DNA of 64,000 bases from Billgrantia azerbaijanica. Lineage in GTDB: Bacteria; Pseudomonadota; Gammaproteobacteria; Pseudomonadales; Halomonadaceae. The stretch spans positions 213,761-277,760 of the forward strand of contig SBLD01000006.1 of NCBI GenBank assembly GCA_004551485.1, given 5' to 3'. Shown in pieces: positions 17,401 through 25,188 of the stretch (the stretch's first letter is position 1; each line of letters starts with the position of its first letter). A program made the position numbers and the translations under genes. Under the pieces are notes generated by a model, which was not told the DNA's origin, ran no database searches, and saw only the letters and a list, made by a program, of their open reading frames with translations.

Positions 17401-18999
17401 ATGAGTGATTTCATGCTGCCCGATATCGGCGAAGGTATCGTGGAGTGCGAGGTTGTCGAATGGCGTGTCGCCGAGGGCGACGTCATCGAGGAGGACCAGC
17501 CGGTGGTCGAGGTGATGACCGACAAGGCGCTGGTCGAGATCACCGCCCCCGAGGCGGGGCGCATCACCAGGCTCCACGTGCCCAAGGGCGAGGTGGCCAA
17601 GGTGCACGCGCCGCTGTTCGCCTACGAGCCGGCGGACGCGAAGCGCGAGGAGGTGGCCAAGGAAGCAGCGGCGCCCGATCGGGCACCGGCTCCGGAACCG
17701 GCAGCGCCGACGGGGGGCGGGGCGCCGGCTGGCGCGGCCAAGGACTTCATCCTCCCCGATATCGGCGAGGGCATCGTCGAGTGCGAGGTGGTCGAGTGGC
17801 GCGTGGTCGAGGGCGATCACATCGCCGAGGACCAGCCGGTGGTCGACGTCATGACCGACAAGGCGCTGGTCGAGATCACCGCCCCGGAAGGCGGGCGTGT
17901 CAGCCGGCTCCACGTGCCCAAGGGCGAGGTGGCCAAGGTGCACGCGCCGCTCTTCGCCTATGTGCCGGACAGCGCCGAGGCGCCGGCGAGCGACGCGTCG
18001 GTGCGTCCCGAGCCGGCGCGCCCCGAACCCGCCGCGGCTCCACGGCAGCCGGTGGCCGAGCCGCGCAGTGCCGCCGGGAAGGGGCCCTATGGGCGCATTC
18101 CTGCGTCGCCGGCGGTGCGGCGCCTGCTGCGCGAGCACGGCCTGGCGCTGTCGGCGGTACCCGGTACCGGCAAGCAGGGCCGGGTGCTCAAGGAGGACGT
18201 GCTGCGCTACCTGGAGCAGGGCACGGCCCCGGCTGCCGCGGCGGACCGGACCGACGCCGCGACGCCCGCACCCACCGCGGCCGGCGGTGAGGGCGAGGTG
18301 CGCGTGGAGCCGCTGCGCGGCGTGCGCGCGGTGATGGCGCGGCGCATGGTGGAGTCGGCGAGCACCATCCCGCACTTCCAGTACGGCGAGGAGATCGACG
18401 TCACCGAGCTGCTGGCGCTGCGCGAACGCCTCAAGCCGCAGGCGGAGGCGCAGGGCACGCGCCTCACCCTGATGCCCTTCTTCATGAAGGCGATCGCGCT
18501 CGCCGTGCGCGAGCAGCCGATCCTCAACGCGCGGCTCAACGACGAGGCCAGCGAGATCCACTACCTCTCCGCGGTCAACGTGGGCATGGCGGTGGACAGC
18601 CGGGCGGGACTGCTGGTGCCCAACGTCAAGGGCGTGGAGCGCCGCACTCTGCTCGACGTGGCCCGCGAGGTCGAGCGGCTGACCGCCGCGGCCCGCGACG
18701 GGCGGGTGGATCAGGCCGACCTCAAGGGAGGCACCATCAGCATCTCCAACATCGGGGCGCTGGGCGGCACCTACGCGGCGCCGATCATCAACGCTCCGGA
18801 GCTCGCCATCGTCGCCATCGGCAAGAGCCAGTGGCTGCCGCGCTTCGATGCCCAGGGCGAGGTGACCCGCCGGGCGATCATGACCATCACCTGGGCAGGC
18901 GATCACCGTGTCATCGACGGTGGCACCATCGCGCGCTTCTGCAACGCCTGGAAGGGCTATCTCGAGGCACCGGAGACGATGCTCCTGCACCTGGGCTGA
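17401..18999 (+). CDS. bkdB: Branched-chain 2-oxoacid dehydrogenase E2 (dihydrolipoyl acyltransferase), two lipoyl domains
   Basis: Core acyltransferase of the complex. 532 residues: lipoyl domain 1 (4-77, Lys42 in MTDKALVE), Ala/Pro/Glu linker, lipoyl domain 2 (116-189, Lys154), linker, E1/E3-binding domain (about 230-270, IPASPAVRRLLREHG), linker, and catalytic domain (about 300-532) with DHRVIDGG (His502, Asp506). The two lipoyl domains are 65/74 identical by my count. Bkd-type E2 proteins generally carry one lipoyl domain, so this is a recent internal duplication. No E3 (lpd) lies in the window, so a shared lipoamide dehydrogenase must serve the complex. Confidence 0.94.
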   Translation: MSDFMLPDIGEGIVECEVVEWRVAEGDVIEEDQPVVEVMTDKALVEITAPEAGRITRLHVPKGEVAKVHAPLFAYEPADAKREEVAKEAAAPDRAPAPEPAAPTGGGAPAGAAKDFILPDIGEGIVECEVVEWRVVEGDHIAEDQPVVDVMTDKALVEITAPEGGRVSRLHVPKGEVAKVHAPLFAYVPDSAEAPASDASVRPEPARPEPAAAPRQPVAEPRSAAGKGPYGRIPASPAVRRLLREHGLALSAVPGTGKQGRVLKEDVLRYLEQGTAPAAAADRTDAATPAPTAAGGEGEVRVEPLRGVRAVMARRMVESASTIPHFQYGEEIDVTELLALRERLKPQAEAQGTRLTLMPFFMKAIALAVREQPILNARLNDEASEIHYLSAVNVGMAVDSRAGLLVPNVKGVERRTLLDVAREVERLTAAARDGRVDQADLKGGTISISNIGALGGTYAAPIINAPELAIVAIGKSQWLPRFDAQGEVTRRAIMTITWAGDHRVIDGGTIARFCNAWKGYLEAPETMLLHLG

Positions 19000-19316
19000 G
19001 CCGCTCCCGCGACCATGGCTGCCGGTCGGCGCCATGGTCGCGGCCCACCGCCCGCGTGATGTCCGACCACGCTGCCTGCTGAAAGCCGAAGGTTAATTTC
19101 CTTGCTTATCTGGTAGCGACTTCTATCTTTCTCTTTGCGACAACTTCAAGCCTGATGCGGATCGGATGACGCACCTCGCCGACGGCGGAAGAGCGAGACA
19201 TCCGACCCCGTCATTCAAGACGCCAGCACGCACGCCACGGCATCAATGCCGGGATGGCCGGACCCCCTTTTGTCTTCGGCAGCGCAGGCCTTCCCGGTTC
19301 ACAGGAGGGGCGTTGC
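19000..19316 (+). promoter_or_regulatory. Intergenic region: bkd hairpin, gsmt promoter and structured leader
   Basis: 317 nt without a gene. 19009-19041 is an 11-bp perfect hairpin (GCGACCATGGC arms, 11-nt loop) with no T-run, probably the bkd 3' end. TTGCTT (19102-19107), 16 nt, TATCTT (19124-19129) is a plausible promoter in the AT-rich part. The predicted leader of about 180 nt has an inverted repeat TCGGATG/CATCCGA (19162-19168, 19199-19205). AGGAGG (19303-19308) is the gsmt ribosome site. No known riboswitch was recognised in this leader. Confidence 0.45.
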
Positions 19317-20132
19317 ATGAAGGTTGCATTCCAGCAAAGACAAGACTTTGGAGAGGATCCGCTGGCCTGTCGCGAGACAAGCCACTACCAGCGGGAGTAC
19401 ATCGAGGGCTTCGTCAACAAGTGGGACGAGTTGATCGACTGGGAGAGTCGGGCGCGTAGCGAAGGGCGCTTTTTCATCGACATGCTCCGCGAGCATGGCG
19501 TTCGCCGCGTGCTGGACGTGGCGGCCGGCACGGGCTTCCATTCGGTGCGGCTTATCGAGGCGGGCTTCGAGGTCGTGAGTGCCGATGGCAGTCCCGAGAT
19601 GCTGGCCAAGGCCTTCGCCAACGGGCGGGCGCATGGCCACATCCTGCGCACCGTGCACGTGGACTGGCGCTGGCTCACGCGCGACATCCACGACCACTAC
19701 GACGCCATCATCTGCCTCGGCAACTCCTTCACCCACCTGTTCGCCGAACATGACCGGCGCAAGGCGCTGGCCGAGTTCTACGCCACCCTCCGCCACGACG
19801 GGCTGCTGGTCCTCGATCAGCGCAACTACGATGCCATCCTCGACGTGGGCTACTCGTCCCGGCATACCTACTACTACTGCGGTACCCATGTCTCCGTTCG
19901 CCCCGAGTACGTGGACACCGGCCTGGCCCGCTTCCGCTATGCCTTCCCGGACGACTCCGTCTACCACCTGAACATGTTCCCGCTGCGCAAGGGGTACACC
20001 CGGCGTTTGCTGGAGGAAGTGGGGTTCCAGCGGGTAGATACCTACGGGGACTTCCAGGAAACCTACCGCGAGGCACAGCCGGACTTCTTCATCCATGTGG
20101 CCCACAAGCGCTACCGGGAGGCAGAGACATGA
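19317..20132 (+). CDS. gsmt: Glycine/sarcosine N-methyltransferase
   Basis: SAM-dependent enzyme making sarcosine and then dimethylglycine from glycine, the first two of three methylations in de novo glycine betaine synthesis. 271 residues from ATG 19317, chosen for AGGAGGGGCGTTGC just upstream; halophile GSMT proteins are about 268. Seen: SAM motif VLDVAAGTGFH (65-75), acidic D/G at SADGSPEM, CLGNSFTHLF, and the family ending with GDFQETYREAQPDFFIHVAHK. Overlaps the next gene by 4 nt (ATGA), so the two enzymes are co-translated. Each turnover yields one SAH. Confidence 0.93.
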   Translation: MKVAFQQRQDFGEDPLACRETSHYQREYIEGFVNKWDELIDWESRARSEGRFFIDMLREHGVRRVLDVAAGTGFHSVRLIEAGFEVVSADGSPEMLAKAFANGRAHGHILRTVHVDWRWLTRDIHDHYDAIICLGNSFTHLFAEHDRRKALAEFYATLRHDGLLVLDQRNYDAILDVGYSSRHTYYYCGTHVSVRPEYVDTGLARFRYAFPDDSVYHLNMFPLRKGYTRRLLEEVGFQRVDTYGDFQETYREAQPDFFIHVAHKRYREAET

Positions 20133-20977
20133 ACAAGGTAATGGAGCGAGACTATGCGACCGCGATGGCGACGGCGCGCGACTACTACAACAGCGAGGAT
20201 GCCGACAACTTCTACACCCTGGTCTGGGGAGGCGAGGACATCCATGTCGGTCTCTACCACCACCCCCGGGAGGCGGTCTTCGATGCCAGCCGGCGCACCG
20301 TCGCCGAGATGGCCCGGCGTCTGCCGCGGCTGACCGCCGAAACCCGGGTCCTGGACATCGGCGCCGGCTACGGTGGCTCGGCGCGTTTCCTGGCTCGTGA
20401 GTTCGGCTGCCCGGTGACGGCGCTCAACATCAGCGAGCGCGAGAACGAGCGCGGCCGGCGGATGAACCGCGAGCAAGGCGTGGACCGTCTGGTGACGATC
20501 ATCGACGGCAGCTTCGAGGCGCTGCCCTTCGGAGACCGCGCCTTCGACGTGGTGTGGTCTCAGGACGCCATCCTGCACAGCGGCGACCGGCGCCGCGTCC
20601 TGGAGGAAGCGGTACGGGTGCTGCGCCCCGGCGGCCACTTCATCTTCACCGACCCGATGCAGGCCGACGACTGCCCGGTGGCGGTGCTCGAGCCGATCCT
20701 CGCGCGCATCCACCTGGACTCGCTCGGCTCACCGGGCTTCTACCGCGAGACGCTGCGCTCGCTCGGGCTCGAGGAACTGGCCTTCGAGGATGACTCGGAG
20801 ATGATCGCCGCCCACTACGGGCGCATCCGCGACCTCCTCGTCGAGCGCGAAGAGGAGGTGGCCCGGGCGGTCAGCCGCGACTACATCGAGCGCATGAAGC
20901 GCGGGCTGCAGCACTGGGTCGACGGCGGACACCGGGGCTATCTGCGCTGGGGGATCTTCCTGTACCGCAAGCCATAG
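20129..20977 (+). CDS. sdmt: Sarcosine/dimethylglycine N-methyltransferase
   Basis: Second SAM-dependent enzyme of betaine synthesis, converting sarcosine to dimethylglycine and dimethylglycine to betaine. 282 residues. Seen: RDYYNSEDADNFYTLVWGGEDIHVG-type family opening (residues 17-41), SAM motif VLDIGAGYGG (74-83), DVVWSQDAILHSGDR, and LRPGGHFIFTDPM. The ATG at 20129 overlaps the gsmt stop. Together with gsmt this is the full glycine-to-betaine pathway. Betaine is a compatible solute, so expression is probably salt-linked, though no osmoregulatory site was recognised. Confidence 0.93.
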   Translation: MNKVMERDYATAMATARDYYNSEDADNFYTLVWGGEDIHVGLYHHPREAVFDASRRTVAEMARRLPRLTAETRVLDIGAGYGGSARFLAREFGCPVTALNISERENERGRRMNREQGVDRLVTIIDGSFEALPFGDRAFDVVWSQDAILHSGDRRRVLEEAVRVLRPGGHFIFTDPMQADDCPVAVLEPILARIHLDSLGSPGFYRETLRSLGLEELAFEDDSEMIAAHYGRIRDLLVEREEEVARAVSRDYIERMKRGLQHWVDGGHRGYLRWGIFLYRKP

Positions 20978-21013
20978 AAGCCCGATCCACTCCGACGCAT
21001 CGCCGCGTGGGAA

Positions 21014-21051
21014 CCGTGGCGACCCCTGCGGCGTCATGCCTGATGCCACGG
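21014..21051 (+). other. Hairpin between sdmt and metK
   Basis: CCGTGGC (21014-21020) and GCCACGG (21045-21051) form a 7-bp stem with a 24-nt loop in the 99-nt gap. No match to a SAM or SAH riboswitch was found; it may be an mRNA-processing or attenuation structure. Confidence 0.35.
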
Positions 21052-21076
21052 CCAGACCATCACACGGAGAGGCACC

Positions 21077-22240
21077 ATGACCAGAGAGACCCTGTTCACC
21101 TCGGAGTCGGTCTGCGAAGGGCACCCGGACAAGGTGGCCGACCAGATTTCGGATGCCGTGCTCGACGCCATCATCGAGCAGGATCCGCGAGCGCGGGTGG
21201 CGTGCGAGACGCTGGTCAAGACCGGCATGGTGATCATCGCCGGCGAGGTCACCACCTCCGCCTGGATCGACCTGGAGGAACTGACCCGACGCACGGTCTC
21301 CGAGATCGGTTACGACAGCGCCGAGGTGGGCTTCGACGGCGCCACCTGCGCGGTGCTCAACGCCATCGGCAAGCAGAGCGCCGACATCGCCCAGGGTGTG
21401 GATCGCGCCGTCGAAGAAGCGCAGGGCGCCGGTGACCAGGGCATGATGTTCGGCTACGCCTGCAACGAGACCGACGTGCTGATGCCGGCGCCGATCACCT
21501 ATGCGCACCGTCTCATGCGTCGCCAGAGCGACGTGCGTCGGCGCGGTGTCCTGCCGTGGCTGCGACCGGATGCCAAGAGCCAGGTCACGCTGCGCTATGA
21601 AGACGGGGTGCCGGTGGCGGTGGACACCGTGGTCCTCTCCACCCAGCATGCCGCAAGCATCTCCCAGGCCGACCTCCAGGAAGCGGTGATGGAGGAGATC
21701 ATCCGGCCGGTGCTGCCCGCCGAATGGCTCGGCGCGCGCACCCGCTACTTCATCAACCCCACCGGCAACTTCGTCATCGGCGGGCCGGTGGGCGATTGCG
21801 GCCTCACCGGGCGCAAGATCATCGTCGATACCTACGGCGGCATGGCGCGCCACGGCGGCGGGGCATTCTCGGGCAAGGACCCCTCCAAGGTGGACCGTTC
21901 GGCGGCCTATGCCTGCCGCTACGTGGCCAAGAACCTCGTGGCCGCAGGGCTCGCCGACAAGTGCGAGATCCAGCTCTCCTACGCCATCGGCGTGGACCAG
22001 CCCACCTCCATCAGCATCGAGACCTTCGGTACCGGCAAGATCGCCGAGCCGCGGCTGGTGGAACTGGTTCGCGAGCTGTTCGACCTGCGCCCCTACGGCA
22101 TCCTGAAAATGCTCGACCTGGTGCGCCCCATCTATCGTCCCACCGCCGTCCACGGCCACTTCGGTCGTGACGAAGAGACCTTCACCTGGGAGCGCACCGA
22201 CAAGGCTGAGGCGCTGCGCGAGGCCGCCACCGCACTGTGA
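21077..22240 (+). CDS. metK: S-adenosylmethionine synthetase
   Basis: Makes SAM from methionine and ATP. 387 residues, normal family length. Seen: [17 protein letters not shown] with the catalytic His, the hexapeptide-type [12 protein letters not shown], and the P-loop-like [19 protein letters not shown]. Ribosome site GGAGAGG. It lies 99 nt after sdmt on the same strand, so its placement next to two SAM-consuming enzymes suggests dedicated SAM supply for betaine synthesis; whether this is the only metK in the genome cannot be seen. Followed by the SAH-riboswitch leader of the MetF-like gene. Confidence 0.97.
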   Translation: MTRETLFTSESVCEGHPDKVADQISDAVLDAIIEQDPRARVACETLVKTGMVIIAGEVTTSAWIDLEELTRRTVSEIGYDSAEVGFDGATCAVLNAIGKQSADIAQGVDRAVEEAQGAGDQGMMFGYACNETDVLMPAPITYAHRLMRRQSDVRRRGVLPWLRPDAKSQVTLRYEDGVPVAVDTVVLSTQHAASISQADLQEAVMEEIIRPVLPAEWLGARTRYFINPTGNFVIGGPVGDCGLTGRKIIVDTYGGMARHGGGAFSGKDPSKVDRSAAYACRYVAKNLVAAGLADKCEIQLSYAIGVDQPTSISIETFGTGKIAEPRLVELVRELFDLRPYGILKMLDLVRPIYRPTAVHGHFGRDEETFTWERTDKAEALREAATAL

Positions 22241-22260
22241 TTCACGCTCGGCTGTCGCCT

Positions 22261-22395
22261 CGCTCGAGGAGCGCTGCACCCCGCATCCCCCTGGCGGCTG
22301 GCGGGGGAGGCTCGACGATGGCGGCTACTGCCTCGGCGTCCAGGTGGCGGGGCCCTTAAAGCCCGACCACTGTCGCTACCGAGGCGGCGTTTTCT
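22261..22395 (+). ncRNA. S-adenosylhomocysteine (SAH) riboswitch
   Basis: Seen: P1 TCGAG (22264-22268) pairs with CTCGA (22311-22315). The conserved GAGCGCTGCA (22269-22278) follows P1. P2 is CCCCGC (22279-22284) with GCGGGG (22301-22306), then AGG leading back into P1. This reproduces the order GAGGAGCGCUGCA-P2-AGGCUCG of the known SAH class. A further stem GCCTCGG/CCGAGGC (22330-22336, 22379-22385) is followed by GGCGTTTT (22386-22393), which could pair weakly with GAGCGC as the pseudoknot in place of the usual GGCGCUC. The known class turns genes on when SAH is high. The core is convincing; the 3' pseudoknot strand is atypical. Confidence 0.75.
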
Positions 22396-22419
22396 TGGCC
22401 AGCAGAGGGAGGATGTCCG

Positions 22420-23370
22420 ATGCAGAGCGTAACCGCGCACCCGGCTGCCCCGGCCGAGCTGGTTCTGGAGGCCGTGCCGCCGGAGCACGAGGGGGGCGAG
22501 GCCGGTCTCGAGGCGGCCGTGGAGCGTGTCGCCGAGCTGCACGCGGCCCTGGGGCTCGACGCCGTCAACATCCCGGAGATCCGCGAGGAGGGCGCGAAGG
22601 GGCGTCGGGGCGAGCGCCGTCGCCCCTTCGTGCCCCGGGTGGAGCCCCGCGTGCTCGCCGGGCGCCTCCAGGAGCGCCTCGGCATTCCCTGCATCATCAA
22701 CCGGGTGGTGGTGCACCTCGAGCGCGAGCGCCAGCTCGACTGGTTCCGCGAGACCTGGGAGCGCTACGGCATCCGACGCTTCGTGCTGGTCGGCGGCGAA
22801 CACAGCGACAAGCGCTATCCCGGCCCCTCGGTGCCGGAGGTCAACGCGCTGCTGCGCGAACGCCTGGCGATCCCCGGCCAGCGCATCGGCAACATCTGCA
22901 TCCCCTCCCGGCGCGGGGAGGTCGAGCGCATGCAGCGCAAGCTGCGCAGCGGGGCGGACTTCTTCACCACCCAGGTCATCTTCCATGCCGGGGAGGTGAC
23001 GGCCCTGCTCGATGCGCTCGGCCCGCACCTGGATCGCGAGGCCGCGCCCACCCTCCTGGTGTCGCTCGCCCCGGTGCGCTCCGAGCGCAACCTCCGCTTC
23101 CTGTGCTGGCTCGGAGTGAGCCTCTCGAGCGAGCTGGAAGCCTGGCTCACGGCCGAGGCCGATGCGGTGACCGAGCGCTCGCTCGGCCATCTCTGCGAGA
23201 CCTGGCGATGCATCGCCGACCATGCCATCACCCGCGACCTGCCCTTTGCGCTCGGGGCGAACGTGGCCCCCATCGGGCGCATTCCGGCGGCAACCACCGT
23301 GGCACTCGGCCAGGCCTTGCGTGACGGCGGCCTTCACTTCGCGCCGCGCTTCGGCGAACATCCAGCGTGA
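22420..23370 (+). CDS. MetF-like methylenetetrahydrofolate reductase family protein
   Basis: 316 residues. Resembles a divergent FAD-type methylenetetrahydrofolate reductase barrel: VLEAVPPEHE at the site of the catalytic-Glu FEFFPP strand, RRFVLVGGEHS at the ALRGD position, GADFFTTQVIFHAGEV at the conserved GADFxITQ strand, then LLVSLAPVRSERNLRFL. Start ATG 22420 follows AGAGGGAGG at good spacing. Expected role: 5-methyl-THF for methionine regeneration. Its neighbours (metK, two methyltransferases) and the SAH riboswitch in front support a methyl-cycle role. The sequence is far enough from E. coli MetF that a different folate- or flavin-linked reaction remains possible. Confidence 0.7.
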   Translation: MQSVTAHPAAPAELVLEAVPPEHEGGEAGLEAAVERVAELHAALGLDAVNIPEIREEGAKGRRGERRRPFVPRVEPRVLAGRLQERLGIPCIINRVVVHLERERQLDWFRETWERYGIRRFVLVGGEHSDKRYPGPSVPEVNALLRERLAIPGQRIGNICIPSRRGEVERMQRKLRSGADFFTTQVIFHAGEVTALLDALGPHLDREAAPTLLVSLAPVRSERNLRFLCWLGVSLSSELEAWLTAEADAVTERSLGHLCETWRCIADHAITRDLPFALGANVAPIGRIPAATTVALGQALRDGGLHFAPRFGEHPA

Positions 23371-23477
23371 CGACCCGACAAGTCGGCTCGCCCGTGCGCT
23401 TGGCGCGGCGCGGCCGGCAAATGCCCCTGCACGGTGCCAGAGATGCGGATTCCCGAGCCCGAATAAGGAGACTGTCC

Positions 23478-25040
23478 ATGAGTCGAGAACTGATCCAGGC
23501 GTTGCAGGCCCCCGAGTGCTATGACCACCCCGTCAGCGGTTTCGAGCTGCACGAGACCCACATCTCCTGGGTGCTGCTCACCGGCGAGTACGCCTACAAG
23601 ATCAAGAAGCCCCTGGACTTCGGCTTTCTCGACTTCTCCACGCTGGCTCAGCGTCGCCATTTCTGCGCCGAGGAGGTGCGCCTCAACCGTCGCCTGGCCC
23701 CCGACCTCTACATGGACGTCGTGCCCATCACCGGCAGCGCGACGGCGCCGCGGCTGGCCGGGGAGGGCGAGCCCTTCGAGTACGCCATCCGCATGCATCA
23801 GTTCGATACGGCGCAGATGCTGGATCGGCTGCACGAGGAGGGGCGCCTGGAGGCGGTGCACCTCGACGCCCTGGCCGATCAGTTGGCCGCCTTCCACGAG
23901 GACGTGCCGGCGACCCACGACGACGGCCTGGGCACGCCGCAGCGCGTCCTCGCGGATGCCGAGGAGAACTTCGCGCAGATCCGACCGCTGCTCGACGATT
24001 CGCAGCAGCGCCACCAGTTGGACCGGTTTGCCGCCTGGACCCGCGAGACCTTTGCGCGGCTCGAGCCCCACCTGTCGCGACGCCATCGGGAGGGGCATGT
24101 CCGCGAGTGTCACGGCGACCTGCACCTGGCCAACATCGTCCTCTACCGCGGCGAGGTCACGGTATTCGACTGCATCGAGTTCAATGACGGGCTGCGCTGG
24201 ATCGACACCTGCAACGACCTGGCCTTCCTGCTCATGGATCTCGAGCATCGCGGGGCGCAGGGCCTGGCCAACCGGGTCCTGAATCGTTACCTGCAACGGG
24301 GGGGCGATTTCGACTGCCTGCCGCTGCTCGACTTCTACAAGGCCTACCGGGCCACGGTGCGCGCCAAGATCGCGCTGCTCACCCGCGGTGATCCGGCGCT
24401 CGATGACGCCGAGCGAGCGGCCCTGCTCGACACCTACCAGGCCTACATCGACCTGGCGGAGCGCTATGCGCAGCCACGCCCCCGCTACCTGCTGGCGACC
24501 ATGGGGATCTCCGGCAGTGGCAAGAGCTGGCTGAGCGAGCGCCTGGCAGCCGCGCTAGACCTGCTCTGGCTGCGCTCCGACGTGGAGCGCAAGCGCCTGT
24601 TCGGCCTGACGCCGTTGGCGGACAGCCACGCCCGGCCCGACCTCGACCTCTACACCCCGGAAGCCACCCGCGACACCTACCGGCGTCTAGCCGAGCTGGC
24701 GACCGATGCCCTGGCCGCGGGCTATCCCGTCATCGTCGACTCCGCCGCGCTGTCCCGGGCGCACCGCGACGAGCTGATCCGGGTCGCCCACGCATCGGGT
24801 ATTCCCTGCCTGCTGCTCGCCTGCGAGGCGCCCGAGGCGCAGCGGCGACGGAGGCTGCGCGCCCGGGCGGTCGAGGGGACCGACCCCTCCGAGGCGGACG
24901 AGCGCATCATGGAGCGCCAGCAGGCCGATGCCCGGCCCCTGGCCGAGGAGGAACGGGCCTACAGTCTCAGGGTGGAGACGGCCGCCCTGGACGATGCCGA
25001 ACCGGTGGCCCGGCAGATTCGCGAGCGGCTGCTTGGCTGA
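23478..25040 (+). CDS. Fused aminoglycoside-phosphotransferase-like and P-loop kinase protein
   Basis: 520 residues from ATG 23478, after AAGGAG. N-terminal half (about 1-330) is a choline/aminoglycoside-kinase-like domain (COG2187 type): YAYKIKKPLDFGFLDFS with the ATP Lys, CHGDLHLANIVL as catalytic loop, and DCIEFNDGLRWIDTCNDLAFL as the metal site. C-terminal half (about 340-520) is a zeta-toxin/gluconate-kinase-like P-loop domain: GISGSGKSWLSE Walker A, LRSDVERKRLFG, and a VIVDSAAL segment. The fusion is widespread in proteobacteria and its substrate is unknown. It starts about 100 nt after the MetF-like gene; whether they share a transcript is unclear. Confidence 0.8.
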   Translation: MSRELIQALQAPECYDHPVSGFELHETHISWVLLTGEYAYKIKKPLDFGFLDFSTLAQRRHFCAEEVRLNRRLAPDLYMDVVPITGSATAPRLAGEGEPFEYAIRMHQFDTAQMLDRLHEEGRLEAVHLDALADQLAAFHEDVPATHDDGLGTPQRVLADAEENFAQIRPLLDDSQQRHQLDRFAAWTRETFARLEPHLSRRHREGHVRECHGDLHLANIVLYRGEVTVFDCIEFNDGLRWIDTCNDLAFLLMDLEHRGAQGLANRVLNRYLQRGGDFDCLPLLDFYKAYRATVRAKIALLTRGDPALDDAERAALLDTYQAYIDLAERYAQPRPRYLLATMGISGSGKSWLSERLAAALDLLWLRSDVERKRLFGLTPLADSHARPDLDLYTPEATRDTYRRLAELATDALAAGYPVIVDSAALSRAHRDELIRVAHASGIPCLLLACEAPEAQRRRRLRARAVEGTDPSEADERIMERQQADARPLAEEERAYSLRVETAALDDAEPVARQIRERLLG

Positions 25041-25188
25041 GAGGGGCCCCGGGGGCAGGCCGATACCGACATATATGATCTAACGGTGACGGCTCTGGTC
25101 AGACATGGGCGCCCATTGCGGCCCCGCGGGTCCTGTAGCAAGGTAGGAAGGAAAGGCTGTCCGCCCGCCACGCAAGCGACCCCGCGAC

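Noticed and set aside
20978-21076. Possible SAM riboswitch before metK
   Set aside because: The gap has a 7-bp hairpin but none of the SAM-I, SAM-II or SAH consensus elements I could recognise.
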